Position numbers and translations under genes: made by a program
In this document: positions 24,100-35,046 of the stretch, piece by piece
How the letters are laid out: each line of letters opens with the position of its first letter
Numbering within the stretch: the first letter of the stretch is position 1
The notes under the pieces: model-generated
Told to the model about the DNA's origin: nothing
Seen by the model: the letters and a program-made list of their open reading frames with translations, nothing else
Database searches by the model: none
Origin: Coprinopsis marcescibilis
Lineage: Eukaryota > Basidiomycota > Agaricomycetes > Agaricales > Psathyrellaceae
Length of the DNA stretch: 64,000 nucleotides
Reading direction: 5' to 3'
NCBI GenBank assembly: GCA_004369085.1
Contig: ML210152.1
Coordinates: 62,001-126,000, forward strand

Positions 24100-27000
24100 T
24101 GCTCGTTAAGACAGGGGAGGGGAGAGAGGACAGGACCCGTTGGATAAGAATCCACCGACGTTTCCGACTTGTTATTTATACCTGTGGAGAGGGGAAGACA
24201 GGACAAGTTGGGACAGGTATGATTTAACGAGTACCTGTGCCCCAAAAGGAAGGGAAGACTTACGGCGAATGAAGCATCAGGGATCATTTAATCTAAATAG
24301 GTCTTGCCAAGGAGGTACAGAACCACGGCTTTTGTCCGCATTGCGTACGCAGAGCACGCGGCGCCTAAAACGGATCCCTTCTGCTATGATTGCCCCGCCG
24401 CCTTCCGCTAAGTGGTGAATACAAGTAGAGCTGTCGTGATTGAGGGCGAAAAATTGCATGCGGTTTCCACTGTATAGCTTGTGGGCGTCCGGGCCTTTGG
24501 TTACTGATCATGGGGTGGATCGCATTCCTAGATCTAAGGCTATGTGCTATGCACACACTGCTTAGCTTTGGGAAGGATAGCGTAACGGTGCCGCTCTCCA
24601 GGGCGATGTCGTTGCTTTGTTGACCTCTCTGAAAGGCTTATCGGCTCTGAGTGTGGTTCTTTCAGGTCAAGCCACAGAGATAGCGTCACCGATTTTAATC
24701 ACTCGAAAAAACATGGCGGCGTTAGGAGTTTTTGTTGTGGTGCAGAAGACAAGGCAGGTTCATGAGATCTGATGGAAATCGTCAGAAGGCCAGGCAACTC
24801 ATAATAGCAGATGACAAGTGTAGACTGACATCACGTCGTAGCCCGCTCTGAGGCAAGAGTACCAGGGATGTGCCTGAATGCTCCCCAGTTGTAAAATCAG
24901 GTGTCTTCGTCACACCGGTATGTATCTCAATGGAACAGCCAGCGACCTGCTCCAAGTGCCTTAATCTAATGGGGAAGGAAGAGCAGCTAAGTTGAGCTTA
25001 TACAAACCATGACCAACATACTTACTTACCAAAGTCTCGGCACCAACCTTCAAAGCAGGTTCGCGCAACATGGCAGCCGCTGTCAAAGGAACACATCTGC
25101 ACATGTTCTCACATGTCCGCGCCCTGTTGATGTCGTTCCGCCGATTCCGGACATAATGCAACCCGGCTTAGCTTGAACAGGGACCACCATGACAGGTTTC
25201 AAATTGAGCGCAGGTCTAATTGAGAACGTCGCCCCATCAAGTCAGGGTCCGCGATAGGTCCTAGTATCGGCTTGCATCGTGATCAAAATATTCAAGCAAA
25301 CAATGGATGGCATTCCACATAGTATCAGTTTAACACAGTTCCCCGTGGTCAGGCGTCGGGATTCGGCAATCTTTCAATTTGAAGCCAGAGAAACCGCCTT
25401 GGCCATCAATTGACTCTGAATTATCAAATATTTCCGGTTTGGTACACCTTGTAGTACATGCAGGCAGAGGTGGTCTGGAACCTTGTCCTGGGCCGAGAAG
25501 CTGCGAGAAAGATGGTTTAAGAGCATCGGAATGGCGTTGACCGATTTCCTCTTATGTTTTGCCTTGTGGTACTTGACGTACCATACTGCTACATAGAGAA
25601 CACCGTACCTATGCGGTTCCTGACCTTGTAACTCATAAGAAACGTTTCCCGCCGAGCTGTGTTCAGGAGATCCTGGTTATGGGCCCAATACTGATACATT
25701 GAATGGCCTGACCGCAGAATCAGAGGCGTGGCACTGGCGGCATGTTACCTTGTGGCTGGTTGCCATTCCATTTACATACTTATTGTCGGGGAGACCATCG
25801 ATCCATGCTAGAAATAAGATGAGTAGAAAGGTCAACCAACAAGGTAATTACGGTCGACACGCAACCGCACCGCGGATGCACTCCGCCCATGTACTAATTG
25901 TAAGTTCCCTAGATCTGCCTTTCCGGAGAGTCTGACATTTCCAGGGTTTCAAGTGTTCGGCCGACTGATTACAAAACCCATTGACAAAGGCTCTGTGCCT
26001 TCAGATTTCAGCGATTGCGGCCTACTATTTTATGCTATGGCCGGATTATCTGTACATGCTGGTTCTCTCTATCAGAATGAACCAATGTTCGAGTTCTTCG
26101 CCGTCGAAGTTCAGAAGCAGAGAATCCTTTGAACGGTCCTGAGGTAACCTCGCGGGGTGAAATGAACAAGCCCCGCCGTTTCACCGTCTTCAACTCACCA
26201 ACGGAGACTGATGAACAGGAGTCTGGTTAAACGGAGATATGTATGTACTTACGAGATGCTGTGGATTCCGGACCCGTTTCCGAGGTTCAATGCAAGGGAA
26301 GGCCAAACTACGAACCAGTATCAAAGAAAGAGAAGAATGGGGGGCCAATAGTTATATTTCGACTCGGCTGAAAATAGGTGCTAAAGTCCTGCAAGCGAGA
26401 GTCGTGGGGTGATTATCTCTGAATTCACACAAGGCGAAATCGGCCAGCTGATATGGATTCCGTTTCGGAGAGAAGCTCAACTTGAAGGCGGGAATAATTG
26501 CTGTTAACCGCAACGACGGTTTGAAGCATTCATCTGACTGTTTGAGACATACGTCTACATACATTTCTGGCCATTATTTCTGACAGCTCATGGCAGTAGT
26601 CTAGTGACATAACAGCCGCGGACGGGTTTGGGGAAGACAGGAAGTCGCTATGCCGGTAACATCCAGCTACAAAGGCCGGATTGTTCTTGAGTTTTCAGGC
26701 CGCCGACGTGAGCAGGAAGATGAAGACACAGAGCCCGGGTGTATCACATCAATAAAAGAGTTGTACAACGATGGCGGGAGCTCAGTCTTGACTACGACAC
26801 AAGTTAGAGCAGTGATCTAGTGAACTCGGTAGTGATACTAAATAACGTTGACTCTTGATTTTAATGTGCAGCAGCATGGGGTTAAACATAGTAAGTGTCG
26901 TTTGGCAGACACCGAGTAGTTTGTACCGACTGGCTAACTGTGTTTCAACTTCGTCGCCAAGATGTCGGGGTGGTCGCTGCTGGACGGAGCATCGGCAGCC

Positions 27001-27239
27001 GAGTGATTGCCATCAAATTGAGACGGAAAGCTCCGAAAGCGCTAAGTTGCCTCGTGGCCCGTCTTGCTCTTCGGTTTTGAGTTTCAAGAAGCACACCTTG
27101 TAGAGCCAGAAGAAGCTGAGGAGATCCGAATAGGATTGGTTCAGGGTTTCTGCTCTTGACTCTGCTCGTCAACCAGAGCTGTCGTCTCCAAACAATCGCC
27201 CTTGGAAATTACTGTCGGGGACGGTAGTCGTGACGGGTC
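24100..27239. other. 3.1-kb intergenic stretch, no gene seen
   Basis: Only short frames without recognisable motifs, including a 66-codon minus frame at 24961-25161. No tRNA, terminal repeat or transposase signature was seen. The left end is the P450 promoter. Confidence 0.45.
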
Positions 27240-29744
27240 ATGTCTACTAGCAACATCACTACTACTGGGGGAGAGGTGGCCAAGCCTCTGAAGAATGTTA
27301 ACCCGATTCAAGATGTTTTCCCTAGCGAAGTCGATGAAAGCATGCCAGATGGTGACTTGGTACCAGATGACAAGTCGGACGACGGTAGCATCGAACCGAC
27401 CTCCAGTAGTTACCTTGATCGTGATGGTCCCATTGTCACCCGACGAGAGCTGTGGAGTTACTATTGTAAGTCCCGCATCATGCTTCCAGGTTTACACTGA
27501 ATTAAATCAATTGGAATTGAATCCAGTCTATTACAACGGAAACAATGTATGCGCTTGCTGAGATGCGCATCACATTCAACTAACTGAGCTGATAGGGTGT
27601 CGGACCGTTGGGTTTCGCGATGACCCTCTTCCAGTCGTTAGCCCATGCAGCAGGCCACGACCCTCTGAGGGGTCCCGGCTCCTCTTGCGCAGGGGAAGGT
27701 TCTTCTGGACAGTGTGTGGTTCCTTGGGCAGGAGGAACGAAATCCGTCGCCAGCGTCGTTCTTGTTGCAAATGGCGTTAGCTTTGCTGTACGCCATCTTT
27801 CTATCCAGATATTCTGACGGACAATGACAACTGAAGCATCCCCGCCTTGAATTGCAATAGGCTATGACGTTAATTTTTACCACTATTGGCTCTGCAGCGG
27901 ATTACGGGACTTTCGGAAGATGGCTGTTGTTGACGGTCACCTGTGTCTGCTGGGCGTCACAGTACTCCATGTTGAGTCTCACAAGTGAGTTTTATCAAGC
28001 ACTGCCATCTAGCTGCTAAGGATATTATAGGTCCTTCTCGCTGGGAAGCAGCTATGGCCTTATTCATGATCGGATTTATTTCGTATGGGGCAACCCTTGT
28101 GTTCTACGCTGCCCTATTTCCTCGCTTGGCTCGAAATACTCAGCATTCCCGTACACTCCGTGACCGTTATCTAGCAGGTGCCATCCCCAGAGAGGAATAC
28201 GAAACAGAGGAGAGTCTTGAAAAGAATAGAATCAGCAATATCAGTACTGTGACTAACATTTCTCCTGCCTTCAAATGTGAATCCCATCCTAACGTATCGG
28301 GACACTATCTCGTCAGATGCACAGCAACATCGGCTACATTGCGACACTCTGCCTGAATCTTACCTTACTCATACCTCTGAAGGATAACCCAATGGTGAAC
28401 AATTATGTTCTAGTGCTGTGAGTTCTTCAAACCGGACCGATTCAGGGACATCGCTGATCACGTCCATAACAGCGTCAATACGTACTGGGTGATCACCGGC
28501 GTTTGGTGGTGTACGCTTTATGCTTCTTCGTTGCAGTGGCGTTTAATGAATATCCGTTGCCAGTCATCTTCCAACAGCCGAGACCGGGGCCTCCTCTTCC
28601 TAAAGGCGAAAACTACCTCACCATCGGTTGGAAGCAGGTGCATCTCTCTCCGTTCAAGGGCGCTATCCTCCGCTTCTGTATTAATCCATGGCCGTGCTTC
28701 TGGCAGATATGGTTGGCGCTGAAACAATACAGACAACTTCCGAACACATTCATTTACCTGTTCGCGTACTTCCTATTAGCCGATGTAAGTGGAATATTTC
28801 CTGCGCCCGTCCTGTGACCAAAGGCTAATTCCATTCAAAAATTGCAAAAGGGTCTGAACACAACGGGCACCCTGATTTCCATCTGTCAGAATGATAAATT
28901 CCAGTTCAGTTTCCTGCAAAACACCTATCTGGGGCTAGCTCAAGCAATAACATCAACGGCAAGCACGTTGGGATTTTGGTACATCCAACGTTACTGGAGA
29001 ATTCCGACGAAGAAAATGGTGTGCATTCAATTCTTCCTCAATCTTTGATTGTGGCCTTCCATCTGATCAGTTCTTTAGTTTGTGGTCACCAATGTCGTAA
29101 CTACACTCATTCCGCTGTGGGGTATGATTGGGCTCTGGTCGAATAGCTTTGGGTGTGTGCGCTCTTGTGTACTCGCCGATTTTCTCGAAGTTCTAATTGT
29201 GGGTACTCGTGTGCATTTCCAACAATCAGCTTCCACAGCGCTTGGGAGTTCTGGTAATACTGATCATTCCCTCCAGAGTTACGTGAAGCTAAGGGCAAGG
29301 AAAAATTCTTAGGGCCTACAACATTATTTTCGGTCTGTTCCAAGCGCCGTACTACGCCTTTGCACAAACTATGATGGCGGAATTGACGCCGCCGGGATTC
29401 GATAACATGGTGCGTTATCTTTTCTTCAAGAGGTGATATGTTCTTGAATTAATTCAAATGCTAATTGGCGTTATACCCATGGCGCTGCTCGGTGATTATG
29501 GGCGCAACAGTTCTTTGGCCTTTTCGGTCTATCAAATCGCGCATCGTCCATGATCGGACCGAACGTTATCCAGGGGATTATTGACCAGTCCGGAAACAAC
29601 TGGAAGGGGTTCCCGTTCCTATTTGCGCTCTGCATTTCGGCGTCTATTCTCATATGGTTCGGGGTTAACGTTGAACGGGGACGGAGAGATGCTGGTCATT
29701 GGGCCGAGCTTAGGGCAAGGGCCGCTCGAGAGCATGTTGAATGA
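27240..29744 (+). CDS. ATG22: Atg22-type vacuolar amino-acid effluxer (major facilitator-like)
   Basis: Fourteen exons (27240-27465, 27527-27546, 27596-27787, 27861-27984, 28031-28248, 28317-28417, 28473-28510, 28564-28637, 28707-28784, 28851-29018, 29079-29152, 29230-29253, 29313-29409, 29511-29744) give 555 aa. Atg22 exports amino acids from the vacuole after autophagic breakdown. Family blocks lie in order: ELWSYYFYYNGNNGVGPLGF, TIGSAADYGTFGRWLL, SRWEAAMALFMIGFISYGATLVFYAALFPRLA (recognised as a whole), IGYIATLCLNL, WWFIFQQPRPGP, LPKGENYLTIGWKQIWLALK, DGLNTTGTLISICQNDKF, STLGFWYIQRYW, ELTPPGFDNMFFGLFGLSNR and GNNWKGFPFLFALC. Multiple membrane helices are evident. Exons of 20, 24 and 38 nt are present. 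It converges on the glutathione transferase gene 165 bp away. Confidence 0.93.
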
Positions 29745-29909
29745 AGAGCGATGCATTCGTGCTGGAAAGAATTTGAACGGACACTGTTACGTATTTGTTC
29801 CCTTGTTCTGTTTACGATTTCTAAGGCAGGGCTCTCCCTTCATTGATTGCGGTTGCGACCTGGCTTGTGTTTGGCCTGTTGAAAGCGTACCTGCGGATGC
29901 ATACCAGCT

Positions 29910-31058
29910 TCAGAAAGCGTTAAATTGTTTAATTATCAAATCATCCCACCTTTCATAGCTATCAAGGTACAACTGATCCGTGCTGCATGTCGCCTTGAAG
30001 TCGGGATGATTGCACACCCGGTCGAGGTAGCGATTGAATCGCTCTCCTTCAGGGAGTTTAAACCCCCGGTAATGAGTGAGCACGAGTTTCGTTCTGAAGA
30101 GCCCTAGAAATAGATAACGGTTAGAAGCGTTAGCGTTGGTAATGTTGATGTACGGAAACGGAATGGACGAACAGGGGGCAGCCATGACATCGGCCCAGCC
30201 TAGATCAGTATTGTCCTCAATCCATAGTCCCAATCCTCGTTTTAGCATTGTATGTTCCCCATCGCCCGAGTGCCCGCCAGGTCCCAGTATCTCCGCTTCC
30301 GATCTCTGCAGCACGGAAATGAATCGACCCAAAGCATCATGATAGGCGATGCCATGCTCGATTTGCGCGGAGGGTTCCTGAGCTTGGAGATAACGATAGA
30401 AAGCCGGCACAAGGTTCCTGTTCACTTCATCCGCTGCTAACCGTGCCAATGCACGAGCATCTATAGAAAGGGATGGGTGAATCTTCTCCAGCTCTTTTGA
30501 GTGGATGTACGCCTAATATGCTCTTACATGGGTTGGATAGGAGTGGAAGAATGGTGTGTCTCGTGGTCGTGGCGGCCAAGCTATTTGGAAGGAATCAGTG
30601 GCCGGCGGACTATGAGGTGGATAACGCATAATCCTTACTCTTCGAGGTAGTCCATGATGACTGTGCTCTCGTTCAAGGCTCTCGGGGGGCTAAAGCTGTT
30701 AAGCCGAAGGGCTGGAACTAGACCTTTGGGTGAAAGCTCCACAAGTTCTTTAGGCTTCTTGTATGGGTCAACCTCGACTTGACACAGGTCAGATGCAAGC
30801 CCGCGTGCAAATGTGCATCATACCATACTGTGTTTCATCTTAGAAATCGAAACCATGTGAGGAGAAAGCGAAACGCACTTTGTAAGGTATTCCAAGTGCT
30901 TCGAACGTAACCCAAGCTCGTTGGACGAATGGGCAGAAACATCCTCCGAACAAGGTGATATCCTGGTCTTGCTGTTGCCTATTCACCGTTTCGAGAGCAT
31001 CGCCAGTGCAGCTGGTATGATATGGTCTTCCTGCATCCGCCTTATTTGCCTCTGCCAT
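29910..31058 (-). CDS. Omega-like glutathione S-transferase
   Basis: Five exons in coding order (30875-31058, 30639-30777, 30528-30580, 30173-30460, 29910-30103) give 285 aa. The thioredoxin-fold N-terminal domain has the Cys-type active site GGCFCPFVQRAW, with Cys42 of the CPF motif as likely nucleophile, then EVDPYKKPKELVELSPKGLVPALR and NESTVIMDYLED. The helical C-terminal domain has YARALARLAADEVNRNLVPAFYRYLQAQE, GWADVMAAPWLFR and THYRGF. Omega-class enzymes carry out glutathione-dependent thiol transfer and reduction. The first junction (30778-30874) uses a weak GTTTCG donor and is the least certain. The 69-nt intron at 30104-30172 has no stop and a length divisible by three; splicing it out restores the family's APWLFR. 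Divergent from the La-related gene (181 bp between starts). Confidence 0.88.
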
Positions 31059-31239
31059 CGCAGATGTGAAGGTGCAAGCAAACTTTCAAGCGACTCCACG
31101 GGCCTCGTTGTCCCGCCATTTGCATATCGATAGGGGTTGGAGCTTGGCACGTGCGCCATCAATGCTTGGCCTTGTTTTGATTCATGTCAGCATCGCGCTG
31201 TATTGCGACGCGACAGAGCAGTGACAATTTACAGTCCAT
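31059..31239. promoter_or_regulatory. Shared divergent promoter (glutathione transferase / La-related gene)
   Basis: 181 bp between two opposite start codons, so both promoters must lie here. No clear factor site was picked out. Confidence 0.45.
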
Positions 31240-33118
31240 ATGTCTTCCTCTCTCTTTGCTTTTGTACCACGAAAAGTCGCCAAGTCCAAGAATAATGCAG
31301 GAGCAAAGGTAAACCCTCTATCAGGACAAACCGGAATAGCGTCCTCATCACAGCCAACGGCTCCTTCGAAAGGCAAAGGAAAGGAGACGATAATCGCTAG
31401 CAATGATGACGGCGTACGAAAACAGGGGCATGAGTCAGCTGCAACGGTTATTCAACCCTTAGTAGGCGACGAGGAGGTGGCTTTGGTCTGGCTGGCACTA
31501 TCTGACTACGCGCTGTGGGCTGATGGAGACCTGAGGAGACGGTTGGAGGTAAATGCGGATGAGGATGAGGGCAACACCGGTGAAGTTGAGAACGAAGGAT
31601 GTATATTGCCTTCAGCATTCCGATGGAACGCACGAACTGACTTTATCTTAGATATCTCATTTAACTATGTGTTGAATCATTCGCCTATCCTATCAAGATT
31701 GAAGCGGTTTGCTGGAACGTCACAAACACCGCTAATGAAAGCCGTCCGGACGTCCGCATCCCACTTATTCGATCTGCAGCTCATTGTGACAGAACCACAA
31801 CCCTGGTTTAACCGTAACGGCTCAGCCTCCTCAGACACGCATGGAACCCTGGGGGGATATCGAGTCCGTCGAAAAAACCGTCAAGGCTTGGGCTACACTA
31901 AAAGAGACTGGGATGAAAGGACGGTATACATGGTATGCGACATTCGCCGACATTTGCGTGACCACAGCTAAAGTATGTCATATAGGAACACATTCCTATA
32001 GAATGCCGTGATATTCCGAGCTCAGTCACGTTCATATTGTCGCTTCTACCCAAGCGGGAGGGATTGAATGGAGACTACCGCTATCTGGATTCGCTCAATA
32101 GGGTACAGCATGTGACGCTACCACCTCACCACCACGACACACCTGGAACCACACCAAAGTTCAAAGGGTTTGCCCTAGTAACATTCTTGGAGCTCGATGA
32201 TGCCAGACATTTTCTTCAAAAATATCCCTGGAGTTCTAGCTCGTTGGGTGCTTCCTTAACGAGCCGCCTATCGAAGCACAGTCAGCAAGCCTCAGAAAGT
32301 GCTCTGAAATTCGGATTCCGGACGCTCAGCAAACACAGTTGGGAACAACTGAGAAGCGAATACATCGCCTATGGGCAAACCCTCGTTCAGGAGATCAATC
32401 GAGTTCAGGACCAACAACTCAAGTCGGCACCAGTTATATCGACCCCGGCTGCTCTCGAAGCGAAAGACAAATCAACTCAACCCCGCCCAACTGCCGAACC
32501 TATACCGTCCAACCCACCAGCCGAAGGATCTGCCCCGATTATCACCCATTCATCACCATACCCTTATGGCTGTCTCGTTTTCATTAAAAACATACATTCA
32601 GGGACCAACAAGACAACACTTAAAAGCCTGTTTGGTCCCGTGCTTGCCTCTCCGTCAGATCACAGCGTTGCAAATCAAGATCCTGGGATCGACTACGTTG
32701 ACTTTAACAAAGGAATGGACAGCGTACGCCGTTCTATTACCTGTTTGTTCCCCACATATTCTGATCCGCGTTTAAACAGTGCCATTTGCGAGTTAGCTTG
32801 CCGACTCATGCGGAGGTTTTATCCGCCCATTTCGGTTCGAAGGATATAGCGCAGAAGGACGGCCTCGATGATACTGGGTGTCCACTATCCGATGCTGGTG
32901 GTGGCCACCTGAAGGCGATTGCGGTGGAAATTGTACGAGGTACACGGGAGTCAATGTATTGGCAAAAAGTCCCGGACAAGGTGAAGAGGGCCGCGGTGGA
33001 AAAGGCACTGAAGCTCGCATCAGGATCAAAGGGTACTAGTGATCCAAGTCATCGAAAGTCAGAGGTCTATGACATAGACGAGTCTTCGAGAGCACAGAAG
33101 AAACGGAGAAAACGATAG
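31240..33118 (+). CDS. pof8: La-related protein with extended RRM, LARP7/Pof8 type
   Basis: Three exons (31240-31932, 31986-32723, 32780-33118) give 589 aa. LARP7-family proteins bind the 3' end of telomerase or 7SK RNA; in fission yeast Pof8 helps assemble telomerase. A divergent La-motif-like block appears at about 75-175 (VWLALSDYALWADGDLRRRL). A first RRM follows, starting at DERTVYMEHIP (junction of exons 1 and 2) and containing KFKGFALVTFLELDDARHFL. A long linker leads to the C-terminal extended RRM, GCLVFIKNIHSGTNKTTLKSLF (from 426) and IDYVDFNKGMDS|CHLRVSLPTHAEVL across intron 2. The GxDYVDFxKGMDSCHLR pattern is the diagnostic part. The C terminus is Lys/Arg-rich (KKRRKR), fitting a nuclear protein. 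Telomerase versus snRNA role cannot be decided from sequence. Confidence 0.82.
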
Positions 33119-33349
33119 GAGTGCAAGCCTTTCGAGGACGTTGCGACTGCTGGAGACAATTTGAAATCCATTCGGGTAGAAGGGTGAAAAGTAAAAACAT
33201 GTCCTCCAGTCGTAACTACTTGACGGCACAGGCCGCACAGCTATTGAGTGCCAGCGACATTTATTTGATCGGACTTTGAACAAAGACACCCAGGTCGGCA
33301 ACGATCTATGTCCCCTTTCTCTGTTAGTTGACGAAATTTTTGTATTGAA

Positions 33350-34973
33350 ATGGCCAGACTACTTCCATCGCAAGGTTTGTTTTCCCAGTGCGACATAAAA
33401 CTTCCCTGAATCATCTGTGACTTACAGGTGGCAATTTAAATTATTCGCAAGTTGGAAGGGAGGCTGGCGACGCCGCAAACATTTGGCACGAACTGCCAGT
33501 CGAGATCATTTCGCAAGTGTTTATTGAATCCTGTCGAGGCCTAGGGACAAGTACTTGGTTCATGTTTGGAAGCAGCTGACGCAAGTCTGTCACTATTGGC
33601 GGTCCGTTGCGATAGCTTTACCTCAAATCTGGGCAAAAATACCATGTATCTCTTCGGACCAGTGGGCGCGAACCTGCTTGGAGCGGTCAAGAAATGGCCC
33701 AATCGAAGTGCACATGAATTGTCTCCTGTTTCGCAAGGACATACCGGATATAGTAGGGACCGCACTTGCTCAGACCTCCCGATTGAAGGTTCTGGAGCTC
33801 ACGGATCAGAGAAATGCAGTTGCTTTGAAAGAACTGTTACTGGGTATGGCCCCCGCAGCGCCAATCCTGGAACATTTGGCAATCACAATTCACTACATCT
33901 ACTTTGCGGAACAAGCGCTCCCCAATGGCTTCCTCTCCGGCGGAGCGCCTCAGCTTCAAAAGCTTGATTTGCGAAGGGTCTCATTTCCGTCGATTCCACA
34001 GCTTGGGCCCAACATGACATTTTTCCGCTACCAGAATCGTTTTCAATACCCAAGTGACACCGTCACTTCCATTCTCCACTCACTATCCCAGATGCCCAAT
34101 CTCAAACATCTTTACCTTTCGGTGCCTCATCGTAACTGGAAAGCCGCCAAACCCCCATCCAACCTCGTTATCCAATTTCGAAGCATGGAGTTTGTAAAGT
34201 TGCAATGCGACCGCTATGAGGACTGCAGCCAATGGCTCAAACGCTTCATATTCCCCACTTCGGCACAGCTGAAGTTACATTTCTCCTTCATGCCCGTCAG
34301 CGAGGAAGAGTTAGCGGATCTGAACACTGCGATTTCTTCCTCGTGGATGTCTTCATCGATTTCCTGCCCATCAACCCCCCCGCCTTTACAAAGTCTTCGA
34401 GTCACGGATTATGACGAGGGCACAAGCGTGCATGAATGGCCTGAAATAGTGGACTTCTCGGCATCAGTGGGACACTCACAAAGCTTCCGTTTCAAAGCAC
34501 CGGAATGGGAGCACGATGTCCCCATTTTTCTTGCCATCCCTCTACACAGCATTCGATGCCTCGAAGTAGACGCCACCGTTTTAACTCCCGAGGTTTTGAC
34601 TCGGTTTTTTGCATCCCAAACACGCCTCGAAACGATATATGTGGAACAATGGGAATGCCTGGATTCCCTCTTCGCCTCTTTAAAAGTGCCAATATCCATC
34701 TCTGGGTCGAACAATACGGTTCACCCTTTTCCAGGTCTCAAAACCGTCGTGCTCTCCCACCTGAGCTTTGATGGGGAAAACCTCTTTTCCGAATTACTTG
34801 GTATGCTCGAATCAAGGAAAGCAGGCGAGAAGGCGATGGAAAAGTTGGTGTTGAAAAACTGTAGTGGCCTGACTTCCGACCAGCTCAAAGAGTTAAGGGC
34901 CTCTGTGGTGGAAGTTGTCTGCTGTCCTGAGACGAATGGGGTGGACAGTTGGTGTTTGGGATCAGGCCCTTAA
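33350..34973 (+). CDS. F-box-like protein, apparent single-base frameshift
   Basis: Exon 1 is 33350-33374 (MARLLPSQG) and exon 2 is 33428-34973, about 520 aa if the break is ignored. The F-box part reads ANIWHELPVEIISQVFIES in one frame and LSRPRDKYLVHVWKQLTQVCHYWRSVAI in the next. The switch occurs at about 33528-33533 and equals a missing base; no intron of normal size fits there. The remainder is a Leu-rich region like that of the F-box gene at 7885-9583, which has VKLWKQVTQVCHVW at the same place. The long intact downstream frame suggests either a recent mutation or an assembly error. It follows the La-related gene on the same strand by 231 bp. Confidence 0.7.
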
Positions 34974-35046
34974 AAACTGTATGCAAAAATGTATGCAAAA
35001 ATGTTATTTCTTTTACTGTCTACGTGCTTGGTACCTTTGAATTTTC

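Noticed and set aside
24961..25161. 66-codon minus-strand frame with a helix-like KVGAETLVSKYVG
   Set aside because: Too short and without neighbours in frame to support a gene fragment.
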